Shown: one piece after another, positions 12,551 to 23,030 of the stretch | Layout of the letters: each line of letters begins with the position of its first letter | How positions within the stretch are numbered: position 1 is the first letter of the stretch | DNA from: Liopterus haemorrhoidalis | Lineage: Eukaryota; Arthropoda; Insecta; Coleoptera; Dytiscidae | NCBI GenBank assembly: GCA_963971575.1 | Contig: OZ020624.1 | Span: 8,242,903 to 8,306,902, forward strand | Reading direction: 5' to 3' | Length of the DNA: 64,000 nt | Notes under the pieces: model-generated | What the model was told of the DNA's origin: nothing | Seen by the model: only the letters and a program-made list of their open reading frames with translations | The model's database searches: none | Made by a program: the position numbers and the translations under genes

Positions 12551-13380
12551 GAATCTGTTTCATTTCTAGTCATTTGAACAAAGTTACATTCCATTAATTT
12601 GTGTTGGTATTCGTTATCTTATTATATATTTGTTGTATATTGTCATTGGCCATTAGTATTGTTAATATAATAGTAACATGTTATTGAAAGCCTTATTTCT
12701 GTTTTCTATTATGGAGTTTAAATACATATTAAAATGTAAGCTTGAATACGATAGTGAAGCGAAAATCTCAATTTAGCGTAAAGATGTATATCTCCCTTGT
12801 AATGAATCGGAGCGAGAGCCGTCTCTGTTAGGGTAGATGTAGATACATAGGCATATATGTACATCTGTCCGTACGTCAATTGTGAGATTATGTCGTCATC
12901 CTGGCTGTGGTGAACCGCGCCAAATTACCCTGACTAACCCCGGATTGTACCCAAACACCACACAAATATACACATCATCGCACCATTCACATTCACCACA
13001 ACTTTTAACAGTGGCGTAGAAAATAGTGCTATTTATAAAAGCTGCAGAGTAGTGCAATCGTGTTTTCTCCAGAATTTTTATAAATTATTTGGTCCCACTC
13101 GATAAAAATTTAACACCAAAAATCTTGAAAATTTTCTCATAATTAGTATGTGCAAATTCTCTACTTATGCCGTATGCGTTGCAGAAGAAGGAAACAAAAA
13201 GGCTATTTTAACCCTTGAAATGACAACTCTAAACTGACATGGTGAATCAATCTCTCTCCATATTCAGAATGCTCTTTTTTAGAAAAGTATATTTTTCCTT
13301 CGGTGATAAGTAAAGACCGTATTTTAAGTTTCTGTTGTTTTCATTTTTAAAAACAGTAACAACATTTCATTATATGTGCA
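12551..13380. other. Non-repetitive-looking sequence, no gene assigned
   Basis: The stretch 12780-13060 is less AT-rich than its surroundings and does not match other parts of the window. I see no clear exon, transposon terminus or RNA gene. It is the best candidate here for single-copy host sequence, but nothing in it supports a gene call. Confidence 0.45.
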
Positions 13381-13538
13381 CGAATTAGAAGAAAATGAAG
13401 CATTTGAAAACAGGGTTTTTATGCTTTTTTTACAATTTTAAGCTTTTTTACTTTTTATGCGTATTTAGTGCTTTTTTGTTTATTTATCGAGATTCATTTT
13501 TCTTGTACAAGCAGTTAATAAAAATAGTTTACAAAATA

Positions 13539-14205
13539 CGAGGTCTGTTCAAAAAGTATCGCGAATTTTGTGTTTTTTCAAAAATTATTCATTTATTCAT
13601 GAATATCTATTTTGTCCCCTTCAAAGTAATCCCTACCAGATATTATACACTTGTGCCAACATTTTTTCCAATCCTTGAAGCACTTCAAAAAATCATTTTT
13701 TGTGATCTTGTTCAGCTCCTCTTTCGATGCCGGCTTTATCTCCTCACTCGTAGCGTAGCGTCGTCCTTTCATGGGCCTCTTCAGTTTCGGGAACAAGAAA
13801 AAGTCACAGGGGGCCAGATCTGGGGAATACGGTGGCTGCAGCATTATTAGTGTGTTGTTTTTGGCCAAAATTGAGCAATTTTGGTACGAATTTCGCGGCG
13901 ACCCGTCTCATGCCCAAATCATTGGTAAAAATCGAATGGCACGAGCCAATCGATATGTTTAGGTCCTCAGCAACTTCTCTAACGGTGATTCGACGATTGG
14001 CCAATACTATTTTCTTCACTTCATCAATGTTTTCGTCTGTTGTTGACGTGCTCGGGCGGCCGGCACGCTCTTCGTCGTTCACATCTTCTCGGCCCTCTGA
14101 GAACATTTTGTACCACCGATAAACGTTGCTTCGGTCCAAGGTAGCTTCACCATATGCCACAGTCAACATTCGGAATGCGTCCGCACCAGTTTTGTTATTG
14201 TCTTT
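13539..14205 (-). mobile_element. DD34D mariner element, 5'-truncated and internally deleted
   Basis: Begins at its 3' end with the TIR CGAGGTCTGTTCAAAAAG next to TA (13537-13538). The opposite TIR is missing: similarity to the sister copy at 50921-51834 stops near 14205. Coding remnants on the minus strand confirm a mariner. Confidence 0.86.
13593..14190 (-). pseudogene. Mariner transposase remnant (DD34D)
   Basis: The N-terminal helix-turn-helix part includes the conserved WYKMFSEGRE and EERAGRPSTS linker, then AEDLNISIGSCHSI. The C-terminal part has the mariner signature PYSPDLAPCDFFLFPKLK. The segment between FVPKLLNF and KNNTLIML, which should contain the first two catalytic aspartates, is deleted, and the frame shifts across the junction. 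The first residues of the protein are also missing. It is the same family as 51125-51780, but its deletion has different breakpoints, so the two copies were damaged independently. Confidence 0.88.
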
Positions 14206-14549
14206 CTAAGTCTTGTACAGTGTTTTCTTTAATACTGTTTTTAGTGTAAAGTTATTTATTGTTCTAAAATGCCCAAACAAAAACCTACAGTAGAAGTAGT
14301 AGTAGTAGTAGTGGATTCGTGATTATCGGGAATTAAAAATTGAAAATAATAAATTTTAAAAATATCAGATATCTTAAGTGGGGAAATTGTTAATGATTTT
14401 GACACGGATGTCGTATCCGTGTCAAAATATTGCATCTAAATATAAATACGAATCCATTACAAGAGTGGATGTCGAAAGAAGGTTTTTTACATATAAAATA
14501 TTTTAAGTCAGAAAAAACCAAATTTTACTAGGGAACATTTAGAACAACA
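14206..14549. other. Unassigned stretch with short GTA microsatellite
   Basis: Contains a run of about six GTA repeats near 14290-14313 and the hairpin at 14397-14427. No gene or element end is recognised. Confidence 0.55.
14397..14427. other. Perfect 13-bp stem hairpin
   Basis: TTTTGACACGGAT, a 5-base loop GTCGT, then ATCCGTGTCAAAA. The arms are perfectly complementary. It is not part of any recognised element. It could be the tip of an unrecognised foldback element or an intrinsic extrusion structure. Confidence 0.75.
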
Positions 14550-14552
14550 TTA

Positions 14553-14690
14553 AGAGCCACTTTCTTAAAGCTTAGTAAACTGTAAGCAAATGGTCAACTA
14601 CGGTCACAATATAGCAAGCCTATAAGTAACCATAGCAACCGATTTCTAACTATTTGGTTATAGTTAACTAAGCTTTTAGAAACCGGCCCT
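14553..14690. mobile_element. Small Harbinger-like MITE
   Basis: Imperfect inverted ends: GAGCCACTTTCTTAAAGC on the left and, read in reverse complement, GGGCCGGTTTCTAAAAGC on the right, both continuing TTAG. TTA lies beside each end (14550-14552 and 14690-14692), consistent with a 3-bp duplication, although the left end carries one extra base. About 138 bp and non-coding. Confidence 0.65.
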
Positions 14691-14829
14691 TAGTGGTTAA
14701 TTGTTTTCAACAGGAGCAGGATTTTCCTCTAGTTTTGGTTAGATTTTTAATTTAAGTCTATGTAGATTCAGAATGTAATGTTAATTTTTTTGTACTTTTT
14801 AAATAAATTTCGTTATTTTGCAAACATTG

Positions 14830-15010
14830 TTTTTTTTTTAACTTTGTGCTTTTTGTACTGAACTCCATGGTTGCTTGGCACATTTTTTTGCTTCTTTGCT
14901 ACATTTTTGTGCTTTTTGCCATTTTGTGCTTTTTTGGCACGTTATTGTGTTTTTTTTTTTCACATTTTTGTGCTTTTTTTTATTTTTTCTTGTGCTTATT
15001 TATCCGCTCT
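14830..15010 (+). repeat. T-rich minisatellite-like tract
   Basis: Irregular repetition of a TTTTTGTGCTTTTT-like motif about every 20-25 bases. A similar but shorter tract lies near 13420-13480. It is translationally open only because it is low complexity. Confidence 0.7.
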
Positions 15011-15600
15011 CTAGTGATAAGAATTAAAATTGTTTTTTAACACATCAGAAACTGTAAACTTGGCATATCTATATACAACAACTTGCTTTTCTTAATTTGA
15101 TACAAAAGTTCTACTTCAGTATTTTTTTTCTTACAACTTTATCACTGGTTACTTTCTTTGTCCATGAGATGCACAACATTGTCTATCCAGTAGATTCACA
15201 TTTGTACTGACTTAAGTATCTGCGTTGAGTAAGTGTTGATTTGGATTCAACACAACAGAGTTTGCTTAAAATTTTATGTAAGAAACCAATAACTTGACCT
15301 ATCAATATTGTTTTATATTATTAAGTAATGAAATAATCTCAGCATAAATGCAAATCGTAGGAGCTTAGTGTAGAGGAAATACACGTGTTTTCTATTTTAA
15401 TCGTAAGGTTTAGATTTGAATCCTGTTCATATTCTCTTCTTATTTGAATTATGTAAAAAATACTAATTTAATTATGTAAAAATTGCTAATTTTTGTTATG
15501 CATAATTGCTGTATGTAATATATATATATTGAATTTAGAAGGTATTAAGCTTTAATTCTGTATAATGTAATAATAATAATAATAAATAATATTTATGTAA
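15011..15600. other. AT-rich sequence, nothing recognised
   Basis: No coding, RNA or terminal-repeat signal was recognised. It ends in a short AAT-rich tract (near 15570) directly before a pogo-type TIR. Confidence 0.55.
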
Positions 15601-15602
15601 TA

Positions 15603-16307
15603 CAGTAGAACCTCGTTCAACCGGACCGCGATATTACGGACTTCCCTTAACCCGTACAGTAAAAAAAAAAGAAAAATATTGCATAAAAATACAAAATGCG
15701 TGCTTTTAAAAATACTGAGGTGTGGGTGGAAGTTAATGAAGATGACCCAAGTTATCCTATTTTAACAAAAGAGTAGATTGTAGACAGCGTGATGGTAGTT
15801 GAGAACTCTGATGACGAAGTTAGAGACGGGGAGGCGGATAACAATTTGTCAAAAATAAAGCTGAGTGACGTGAAAGAGCACTTAAACTTCGTAATCCACA
15901 GTTTGTTGATGAGTGTATCAATGAAAACATTTGCATACTTCAACCATTATTACGCTTACACCTCCGCGAATTATTAGTGAACGATATACACTCCAAATTA
16001 CCCCAACAGAATGTAGATAAGCATTTACGGCAATCGTTTCGAGTGTTGGACCAATTACGGCAATCGTTTCGAGTGATACAGAGCAGGTACGTCGGGCACA
16101 TAAATATCGCACATATGTATGTATTAAGTTGTTTTACATTTTATATTATGTCTATGCCCTTTAAATACATAATAGACATATTTTGTTGCTGTAAACGGAG
16201 TTTCATTGCATTTTCTGTTGTGTTTCAGGTTATTTAAATTACTTCAGATTTTCGTTAATCCGGACAACCTTATCCTTCCATTAATCAGGATTAAGGAGGT
16301 TCTACTG
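15603..16307 (+). mobile_element. Pogo/Tigger-type deletion derivative
   Basis: TIRs CAGTAGAACCTCGTT and the complementary GAGGTTCTACTG match the well-known pogo/Tigger terminal consensus. The flanking TA duplications are at 15601-15602 and 16308-16309. Only a C-terminal transposase remnant remains inside. The 21-base motif at 16025-16045 is repeated at 16055-16075, a short internal tandem duplication. Confidence 0.9.
15697..15977 (+). pseudogene. Pogo-type transposase C-terminal remnant
   Basis: Encodes VWVEVNEDDPSYPILTKE, a stop, then IVDSV, an acidic ENSDDEVRDG stretch and KIKLSDVKEHLNFV. This resembles the acidic C-terminal tail of pogo/jerky-like (DDE_1, CENP-B related) transposases. 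The catalytic domain is absent and there is one in-frame stop. The assignment relies as much on the surrounding pogo TIRs and TA duplication as on the weak protein similarity. Confidence 0.65.
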
Positions 16308-16309
16308 TA

Positions 16310-16955
16310 CTTATATCCGTTAACTACAAATTCGACAAATTGTACTAATCTATTATTTTTTCTGTAAAGCACGCCACTGGTAATAAAAATATACCTATTC
16401 AACATCCGATATTGGGGTAGTTTTTCAAAGATTCAAACAAAAATATTTCCAAAACTCGACTCGTATTGTAAACGTGTGGCTAGAATTAACAATAGAATTC
16501 AGTTTTTTGAATTCGTTATAGGGAACGCCGAATGCCGACACAAATACAGAATGTGAAACATAAATAAAATCATGTCATCAACAATGGAGGACGGGAAAAG
16601 GTGCTCGCTGTTTCAGAGGTAATGCGCTTGTTAATATCAACCAGTGACCCAGTGACGTCCAACTGTGGATGCCGCCTTTATTTACTGATTTTTATAAATG
16701 AATCCTGATGACTTATTAAGATTTTAAAATAATTAAATGTTTGAAATATATTATTTTATAAAAAGACCATATCCTGTCTTGTAGGTCTTAAATTTATTTA
16801 AAATTTAAAATATTCCAAGGTCTGCATAAATGTTTTGATTACTGCTTCTATTTTCTAAAGACGCCAACTGAAAAGATTACAGTAACTCACCTATTATTTA
16901 CTTTACGTAGGACGTTAGAAATATTTTTCATGTGCGCTAATATTAGGTCGTCAAG
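16310..16955. other. Unassigned sequence
   Basis: No element ends or coding signal were recognised in this AT-rich interval. Confidence 0.5.
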
Positions 16956-17016
16956 AATGAAATTTGTAGAAAAAAAGGCAAAGTTGGTTAATAACTTACA
17001 AATATAAGGAATTATT

Positions 17017-17445
17017 TTATTTATCAATGTATTCACCCATATTGTCTATACACTTTTGCCATTTAAACGGCAGGTTGTTCAGGCCGGTGGCATAAAACCC
17101 TGGCGGACGAGAGTCAATGAATTCCTGGAAGACCAGTTTTACAGCACTGTCGGAATTAAACTGTTTTCCTATTAAAAAGTTGTCCAAATTGCGGAAGAAG
17201 TGGTAGTCAGTGGGGGCTAGGTCTGGTGAGTATGGAGGATGATGAAGAAATTCCAACTCCAATTCCTGTAGTTTTTCCACAGTCATTATGTGCAGTATGT
17301 GGTCTAGCGTTATCATGCAATAAGATAGGAGTCGATCTGTTGACCAATCTAGGCTGTTTTTCTTTAAGATTTTGCATAATTTCGTTCAGTTGGTTGCAGT
17401 ATATTTCTGCTCTGACCGATGAGCCAGGTTTTTATTTTTGTTTGG
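17017..17445 (-). pseudogene. Mariner transposase C-terminal half (second DD34D family)
   Basis: On the minus strand the sequence reads from a region with RAEIYCNQLNEIMQN, through LLHDNARPHTA (second catalytic aspartate), to HPPYSPDLAPTDYHFF (third catalytic aspartate region) and WQKCIDNMGEYIDK at the stop. The spacing fits the DD34D class. A frameshift lies just after the HDNARPHT motif, near 17310. The N-terminal DNA-binding half is missing and I find no TIRs. The sequence differs clearly from the 13.5-kb and 51-kb mariners, so it is a separate family. Confidence 0.87.
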
Positions 17446-17489
17446 TTTTTAAGTAACCTGTATGAAATTTGGCGCACCAATTTGATATT

Positions 17490-17661
17490 CAGACCAATTC
17501 TATCAGATCAATTCTGTAAAAAGTTACTGTGTAGTAACGTTACTACAAGATAAAATATTATAAAAAGTATAATGACTTTCATTCATGATAGTAACTGACC
17601 TTGCTCATAGGGACAAATATAGTTACTAAGACCATAGTAACTGAGTTACAGAATTAGTCTG
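17490..17661. mobile_element. Putative MITE
   Basis: Imperfect inverted ends (CAGACCAATTCTATCAG on the left, reverse complement CAGACTAATTCTGTAACTC on the right) enclose about 170 bp of non-coding sequence. Target duplication unclear. Confidence 0.45.
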
Positions 17662-17879
17662 TGTAATCAGTAATGCAAATCTATTTAGGGTCTACAGTAA
17701 AAAATGCTATTTTGTACCTATACACGAGGTTTTAGAAGTCGCTTTTAGATGTCGGTTAAGAGGAGGCACAACCAGTGATGAATCCCCCTTTTCTGGGGGG
17801 GGGGGGGGATATTACACATGAGTCAACTAAAAGACGCATAATTGCGTGCGATCGGAAAATTGTAGCTAAAGCTTCATTC

Positions 17880-18214
17880 TATATTCCGTTCAAAGGTGAA
17901 AATGCAGTATTGCTCTTATGGCAAATGGGAGCGGTGTTGCCAAATATTGTAAAAGTGTCAAATTTGTCAATTATAATAATATGAAAAACTCGTATGATTT
18001 ACAAAAATCAACTTTTATAAAACTCAAAATAACACTCAACAAAAACAAATGACCATTTGTAGAATACTGCGTCCACTCAGATTAGTGCGTTTTAGAGAGC
18101 TGGCAACATCGACAAGCAAGAAAAGGATAGCGTCATTGTATAAACCCATTAGAGAGTATGAAAAAGAACTACTCCATATGTCCTGTACTGCATACTTACC
18201 TTTGAAAGGACTAT
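17880..18214 (+). mobile_element. MITE copy 1 of an inverted pair
   Basis: About 335 bp, similar over its full length to the reverse complement of 18413-18742. Its ends are diverged forms of the sister copy's TIR (left CCGTTCAAAGGTGA, right CCTTTGAAAGGACTATA). Non-coding; the open frames across it are shared artefacts of the repeat. Confidence 0.8.
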
Positions 18215-18412
18215 ACAAATACATATCTACTATCTGGTTGACTTTAATTGGCACAGTAGCGGAAAATAAAAGGGGGCGTCGTATTCGTGTAGCAATCGTG
18301 CGGTACAGTCTCACAAAAATGAATTTTCATAGCAAATAGGGAAGCACTCGTGCATATATAATGTATAAATGCGATTTTTCCGACGGTACTTGGGTGGCAC
18401 AACTTATATCTA

Positions 18413-18742
18413 TAGTGCGTTCAAGGGTGAGTTTGCAGTACAGGGCATATGGAGTAGTTCTTTTTCATACTCTCTAATGGGTTTACACATTGACACTATC
18501 CTTTTCTTGCTTGTCGACGTTGCCAGCTCTAAAACGCGCTGATTTGTGAAGACGCAGTATTCTACAAATGGCCATTTGTTTTTGTTGAGTGTTATTTTGA
18601 GTTTTATAAGAGTTGATTTTTGTAAATCATACGAGTTTTTCATATTATTATAATTGACACATTTGACACTTTTACAACATTTGGTAACACCGATCCCATT
18701 TTCCATAAGAGCTATACTGCAAACTCACCTTCGAACGCACTA
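18413..18742 (-). mobile_element. MITE copy 2 of an inverted pair
   Basis: Ends TAGTGCGTTCAAGGGTGA and the complementary TTCGAACGCACTA, with TA next to both, consistent with a TA-targeting superfamily. It is less diverged than copy 1. The two copies, about 200 bp apart, could fold into a hairpin with arms of about 330 bp. Confidence 0.82.
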
Positions 18743-18855
18743 TAACTCACTCATAATACTGTTACTCTCTGCGCATTACATTGTCCCACCGGCCAGTTTA
18801 ATATAGCCCGACAGTATCTATTTTGTTCTATTATGAAAATTATTATATTGCTTGT

Positions 18856-19074
18856 CTTGAATGGAACTGGGCTGGGCATGTGGTTAGACTTCAAGACGGC
18901 AGGTGGACAAAGAAGATCCTAAATACCAACAGAAGCAGAGGAAGACCACCAATTAGGTGGACGGACGACGTAAAGAGAGTTGCGGGGAACTGGAAATTTA
19001 AGGCACAAGATTGGTCCGAATGGAAAAAACTTGAGGAGGCCTACGTTCAGCAGTGGACAAGAAAGGCTGATTAA
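18856..19074 (+). pseudogene. RTE-like non-LTR retrotransposon, 3' end
   Basis: Encodes LEWNWAGHVVRLQDGRWTKK, then RSRGRPPIRWTDDVKRVAG and EEAYVQQWTRKAD before the stop. This block (WAGHVAR, GRPPxRWxDD, AYVQQW) is the hallmark C-terminus of RTE/BovB-like and related endonuclease-reverse transcriptase ORFs. It is followed by TGATGATGATC, fitting the short simple-repeat tails of RTE elements. Everything upstream is missing, as expected from 5' truncation during target-primed reverse transcription. Confidence 0.85.
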
Positions 19075-20085
19075 TGATGATGATCATTATTATACTTGGT
19101 GTCCTATTTTTACCGCTATTCTGAATATAAGTGTTGTTGGTAAAAATATTTTCTTTTTGTAAAGAATACATGTAATAATAATAATAAATTTATTCAACCA
19201 ATAACATATTACATAAAATGTCGACGATCTTGAGTGGACTGTAACTTTATAATATTCTTGATTGTCAGAAAATATAGAAACCTAAATTTTTATATATTTA
19301 TTTTCCTATAAAATAAATTCTTTCAAGATATGCCAAATTCTGTGGATTTTTGCCTTTTTCTTCAATTTAAAATTGTCTTTTTTTACTTTTTTAAGAATCT
19401 GTTGAACTCGCAATTCTCATCTTTTTTTGTCAACAACTACTTGGTTTTATTTTTCACGCCTACTATATTTCTGACATTTCAACAAACCAAACATAAATGT
19501 TGTGGTTTAATCAAGATGACACATATAATATAAATAGAAACCGCATGAGTTAAACAATTCATATAAATTTAACAAATAGTACAGTTAGGAGATTTCATAA
19601 TTCAATATTAGCCCTTATGGTGTAAATAATCCTGTATACTATAAAAACAGTTGGATAGTAAAAAATGTTTAAATTTTAATTTAAATGCTCTATTGGATGT
19701 TATAGATTTTAATGCAGTTGGTACACAGTTAAATAATGTTAAAGCCATGTAGTGAGGACTTTTACTGTACAGTGCAGAGCTATGAGAGTGACATACAATT
19801 GAGTGTTTACTGCGGGTATGATGAGAATGAAAATCAGAATTGGTAGCGAAAAGGTGCGGATTATTTTTAATTTTATTACGACTTCTAATATAAACAAATG
19901 GAAGAGATGAATATAGACAAAACAAGAAAAAGGGATCGGCAAGATGATCTAAAGGGGGCACCAGCTATTATGCGAATAGCACGTTTTTGAATTACAAAAA
20001 CCTTTGACGATTCCGAGGAACTTCCCCAACACAAAATGTCATAGCTCATTGTTGCGTAAAACATTCCAAAGTAAGCAGTTCTAAG

Positions 20086-21230
20086 TAGGGTTGGGAAAAA
20101 AGCATCGATGTATCGAAAACATCGATGTTTGCTTTAAAAACATCGATGTTTTTACCAACGATGTTCAGATGGCGATAGTATCGATAAAATATCGATGTCT
20201 ACTACCGATGTCGATGTTTAAGCTTTGAAATTCAGAAACTACTGCTAGAGCGCTGGAATCTTAAAATTTTAATTTTTATTAATATTAGTACACAAAATAT
20301 AAGTGCCATCTATTGTGATATAACAATACTAATAGTGTTAGTTCTTATTCTTTTTAGCAGTTAGCAGAATAAGTAAAAAATAAGAAGAAACTTCTAATTT
20401 TTGCAAACAATGCAAAGACCAACGACGCCAAAAAACTTGTTGCTTTTTGAGTCATGTTGACACTTTCCCAGTTGTTATTCCTCCAGTCCCTGGAATTACT
20501 GTATTGGGAAATATAATTATAATTTATTTATTAATAAAACTATTATTAGGATTATTATATTGTAATGTTAGTGTAAAATTAATATTAGAATTGCTATGTT
20601 AGTGTTATTGAGAATAAACATTACCTATAGAGGCGCTGTTGTCGCTTACAAAATGGCGATTGGAATAGGATTTTTTAAAGACATTTTATTAAAGTTTTCT
20701 TCACTTTAACACATACAAACAGTGCAATTAAATGAGCCACATCCAACAAAATCCTATTCCGTTAAGTTCCAAAATATTCCGCTAGGCGTCACTTCAGTTA
20801 TTGTCAGTTCTCAATAAAAAATGTAATATGTATTTCAACTTAAAAAAGTGAAAAAAAAAAATGTGTATGACAGTATGTTATTTTTATGTTAAATAATATA
20901 AAATTAACATTAAGATTACTATATTAGTATTATAATAAAATGCAATATTTCATTTTATAAATGCAAAAATAGTAGGAACAAATTAGGATTATTATATTGG
21001 GTAATGTTAATGTGAAATTAATTACTATTAAAAAAGAATATTTCTATTAAAAAATCTAATAAATGCTTTTTGTGTATTATAAGTTACTTTTTTTCGTATT
21101 TTATCTTTACATTATTAAATAAAACCTATATAATATAAATAAATACCTTTTTTTAATATTAATAAAACATTGATGTATCGGAAACATCAATGTTTTTCCT
21201 TCGATGTTTTGCCTTCGACGTACAACCCTA
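20086..21230. mobile_element. hAT-like non-autonomous element (CATCGATG family, copy 1)
   Basis: TIR TAGGGTTGGGAAAA on the left and the complementary ACAACCCTA on the right. The flanking 8-bp target duplication is GTTCTAAG / GCTCTAAG (one mismatch), the hAT size. Subterminal regions are packed with CATCGATG, CATCGATGTTT and ATCGATAAA motifs in both orientations. The rest is AT-rich and non-coding. A sister copy lies at 35797-37941. Confidence 0.87.
20608..20814. mobile_element. TA-flanked MITE nested in the hAT copy
   Basis: Ends TTGAGAATAAAC and the complementary CAGTTCTCAA, with TA at 20606-20607 and 20815-20816. The sister hAT copy lacks it and so provides an empty site. Its right half shares CTGACAATAACTGAAG with the element at 24123-24355. 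Confidence 0.8.
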
Positions 21231-21389
21231 GCTCTAAGAATATCAGAAGAAACCATATCTTTAAGCTTTTTTAATATAAAACAAGATTTGCTGAGTTTAA
21301 GTAGCATATATCCAACGTAATTTTGCCAACTCAGATGTACCAAGTAGCATCCATTATCATAAAGTATATATTATTTTTCGGCAAAGGTT

Positions 21390-21720
21390 CTTAACTAAAA
21401 ACAACCCGAACAATGTCCAAAAAATGTTAATTTATTATATGAACATGTTTACAAAAACTATATAAATATAAAGGTTATAAAAAACCCACAAAAAAATTGA
21501 AAATTACAGAAAATTTTTGTCTGATATCTAGTATTAAGTTATTGAGCGATAACATTTTTACAATTTTTTCTATAATTAAAAATATCCTATTAAAATTCTC
21601 TGTAAATTTTGATGCATAGATTGTTAATACTTTTAGTTCAGATTGGTAGTTTTGTATAAACTTATAATCTGTAAGGGTTATACCGTTCACTGCAGCAACC
21701 AGCAACCACATTGTAAATAT
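21390..21720 (-). repeat. Partial copy of the TTAA-flanked element
   Basis: Inverted relative of parts of 41409-42168, with shared strings such as ATTGAGCGATAAC, ATTGTTAATACTTTT and AGTTTTGTATAA. Heavily diverged and lacking its termini. Confidence 0.65.
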
Positions 21721-22315
21721 GATTTTAAAAATAATCTCTATATTTCAACACTCAATCTAATACGCTGCAACATGTCCTATAAAAACCAACAGAAAAACCA
21801 ACCATTTAACCATTTAGGGGTAGAATCTCTAACAGGGTCTGTCCATTAATCATGGCGGCAACAAGTGACAGTCACACACGTACGCACGAACACACACACT
21901 GTGCGAACACCAACAATAACAACTCTATTCGACACTACACTTTGACTTTACCGACATGACACTTCGGTCCCTCAGATCTTTAACCTATACATTACGTATA
22001 ATATTGACTGTGACTCCAGTAGCTAGTTTTGTTGTGTTAAAGAGCCGTCGCCTCACTGAATTTTTGCCATAGGAAGTGTTTAAGTGTTTGTCTACGTTAC
22101 CGACGGCCAGTATACTATTGTTTGTAATTTTACGGGAACTGTTGTACTGATTTCTTTATAGAAGGTAATTATTACAGAAAGGAATCTACCTGCTGATGTT
22201 CGTTTAGATGCCGAACGTTTCATGTATGAACAGGTTTTGATTTTTGTATTCCGGTAAATAAAATAAAATATATAATAGTAAAGGTGCCGACGTTAAAACT
22301 TCAATGAAAATGCCG
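21721..22315. other. Unassigned sequence
   Basis: No gene or element recognised. Short ACAC-rich patch near 21870-21900. Confidence 0.5.
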
Positions 22316-22367
22316 TTTTTAGGGTTTTGTAGGTATGACCAAAAAACCCTTATACCGTCATTTTGTC

Positions 22368-22368
<1 letters not shown>

Positions 22369-22461
<93 letters not shown>
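22369..22461. repeat. (TCTG)n microsatellite, about 23 units
   Basis: Uninterrupted tetranucleotide array at the conserved microsatellite position of family M. The repetitive Cys-Leu-Ser-Val open frame here is an artefact of the array. Confidence 0.97.
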
Positions 22462-22949
22462 TCGGTAAAAATTGTAGCCAAACGGCTAAACCTAGAGAGT
22501 TGAAATTTGGCATGCTTTTTGACCACAACTTTTTGACCCGCAAACAGGAAAAATACTAAAACATCTAAAAAACATATCCCCCTAAAAATATAAACAAATA
22601 TGTGCTCATCGAAAAAAAAATATATTTTTTTAAAATTCTGAGTAGGGTATCAAATGAAAGCCCTTAGTACGTGGATTAACGATCAAAATTTAATTTTTGC
22701 AAAATAAATTATTTTGAGGCGATTTTTGCCAAAATTGTGCAAAAAAATTTTTGTCCCACACCCTGTAGCCCAGATGGTTTAAACTAAAAATGTGAAAAAA
22801 TTCTAAGTAATGTATATTGGTGTGAACCGGAATAGTACAACAGGAATTTTTGATCAGATTATGTTTTCGGAAAATAACGCATTTTTTGTGTTTTTTGGTT
22901 GACGATGCATGCATGTTATACTCTTATAACACACTAAGTTGATAAGCGT

Positions 22950-23030
22950 TTGGTGGTCTAGTGGCTCAGTTGCTCGACAACCACACATGATCGTTATTTA
23001 CTACACAGGTTCGTTCCTGGCTTGTGGAGT
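22950..23030 (+). other. tRNA-like segment in family M (type 1)
   Basis: TGGTCTAGTGG at 22954-22964 matches the RNA polymerase III A-box consensus exactly. GGTTCGTTCC at 23009-23018 resembles a B box one base short. No complete cloverleaf forms by eye, so this is a tRNA-derived module rather than a tRNA gene. The same type occurs in the copies at 36800, 49121 and 60238. Confidence 0.6.

Larger units (their letters stand above)
19608..21343 (-). pseudogene. Reverse transcriptase ORF C-terminus (interrupted)
   Basis: The upstream piece (21343-21231) encodes LSWQNYVGYMLLKLSKSCFI and KDMVSSDILR. The downstream piece (20085-19608) continues AYFGMFYATMSYDILCWGSS, then QKRAIRIIAGAPFRSSCR and, after a frameshift, a typical C-terminal tail ending FLLSNCFYSIQDYL. 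These are the post-catalytic thumb and C-terminal regions of jockey/CR1-like reverse transcriptases. The YADD catalytic core lies upstream and is missing. Confidence 0.85.
19172..21355 (-). mobile_element. Jockey-like non-LTR retrotransposon split by a hAT element
   Basis: A minus-strand 5'-truncated retrotransposon whose 3' end reads TTGAATAAATTTATTATT with a run of ATT near 19172-19195. The coding part is interrupted at 20085/21231 by the hAT element 20086-21230. Reading the two flanks together restores the order of conserved residues, so the retrotransposon was there first. Confidence 0.85.

Noticed and set aside
12780..13060. Host gene promoter or exon
   Set aside because: Base composition is higher in GC, but there is no open frame, splice pattern or motif set that supports a gene.
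13395..13850. Plus-strand 151-residue frame, Phe-rich
   Set aside because: It spans a T-rich tract and the antisense of a mariner transposase remnant.
22335..22559. Open frames rich in Cys-Leu-Ser-Val or Asp-Arg-Gln-Thr at each family M copy (also 37254-37514, 49563-49760, 61220-61828)
   Set aside because: They are translations of tetranucleotide arrays that stay open in several frames on both strands; no conserved protein is implied.
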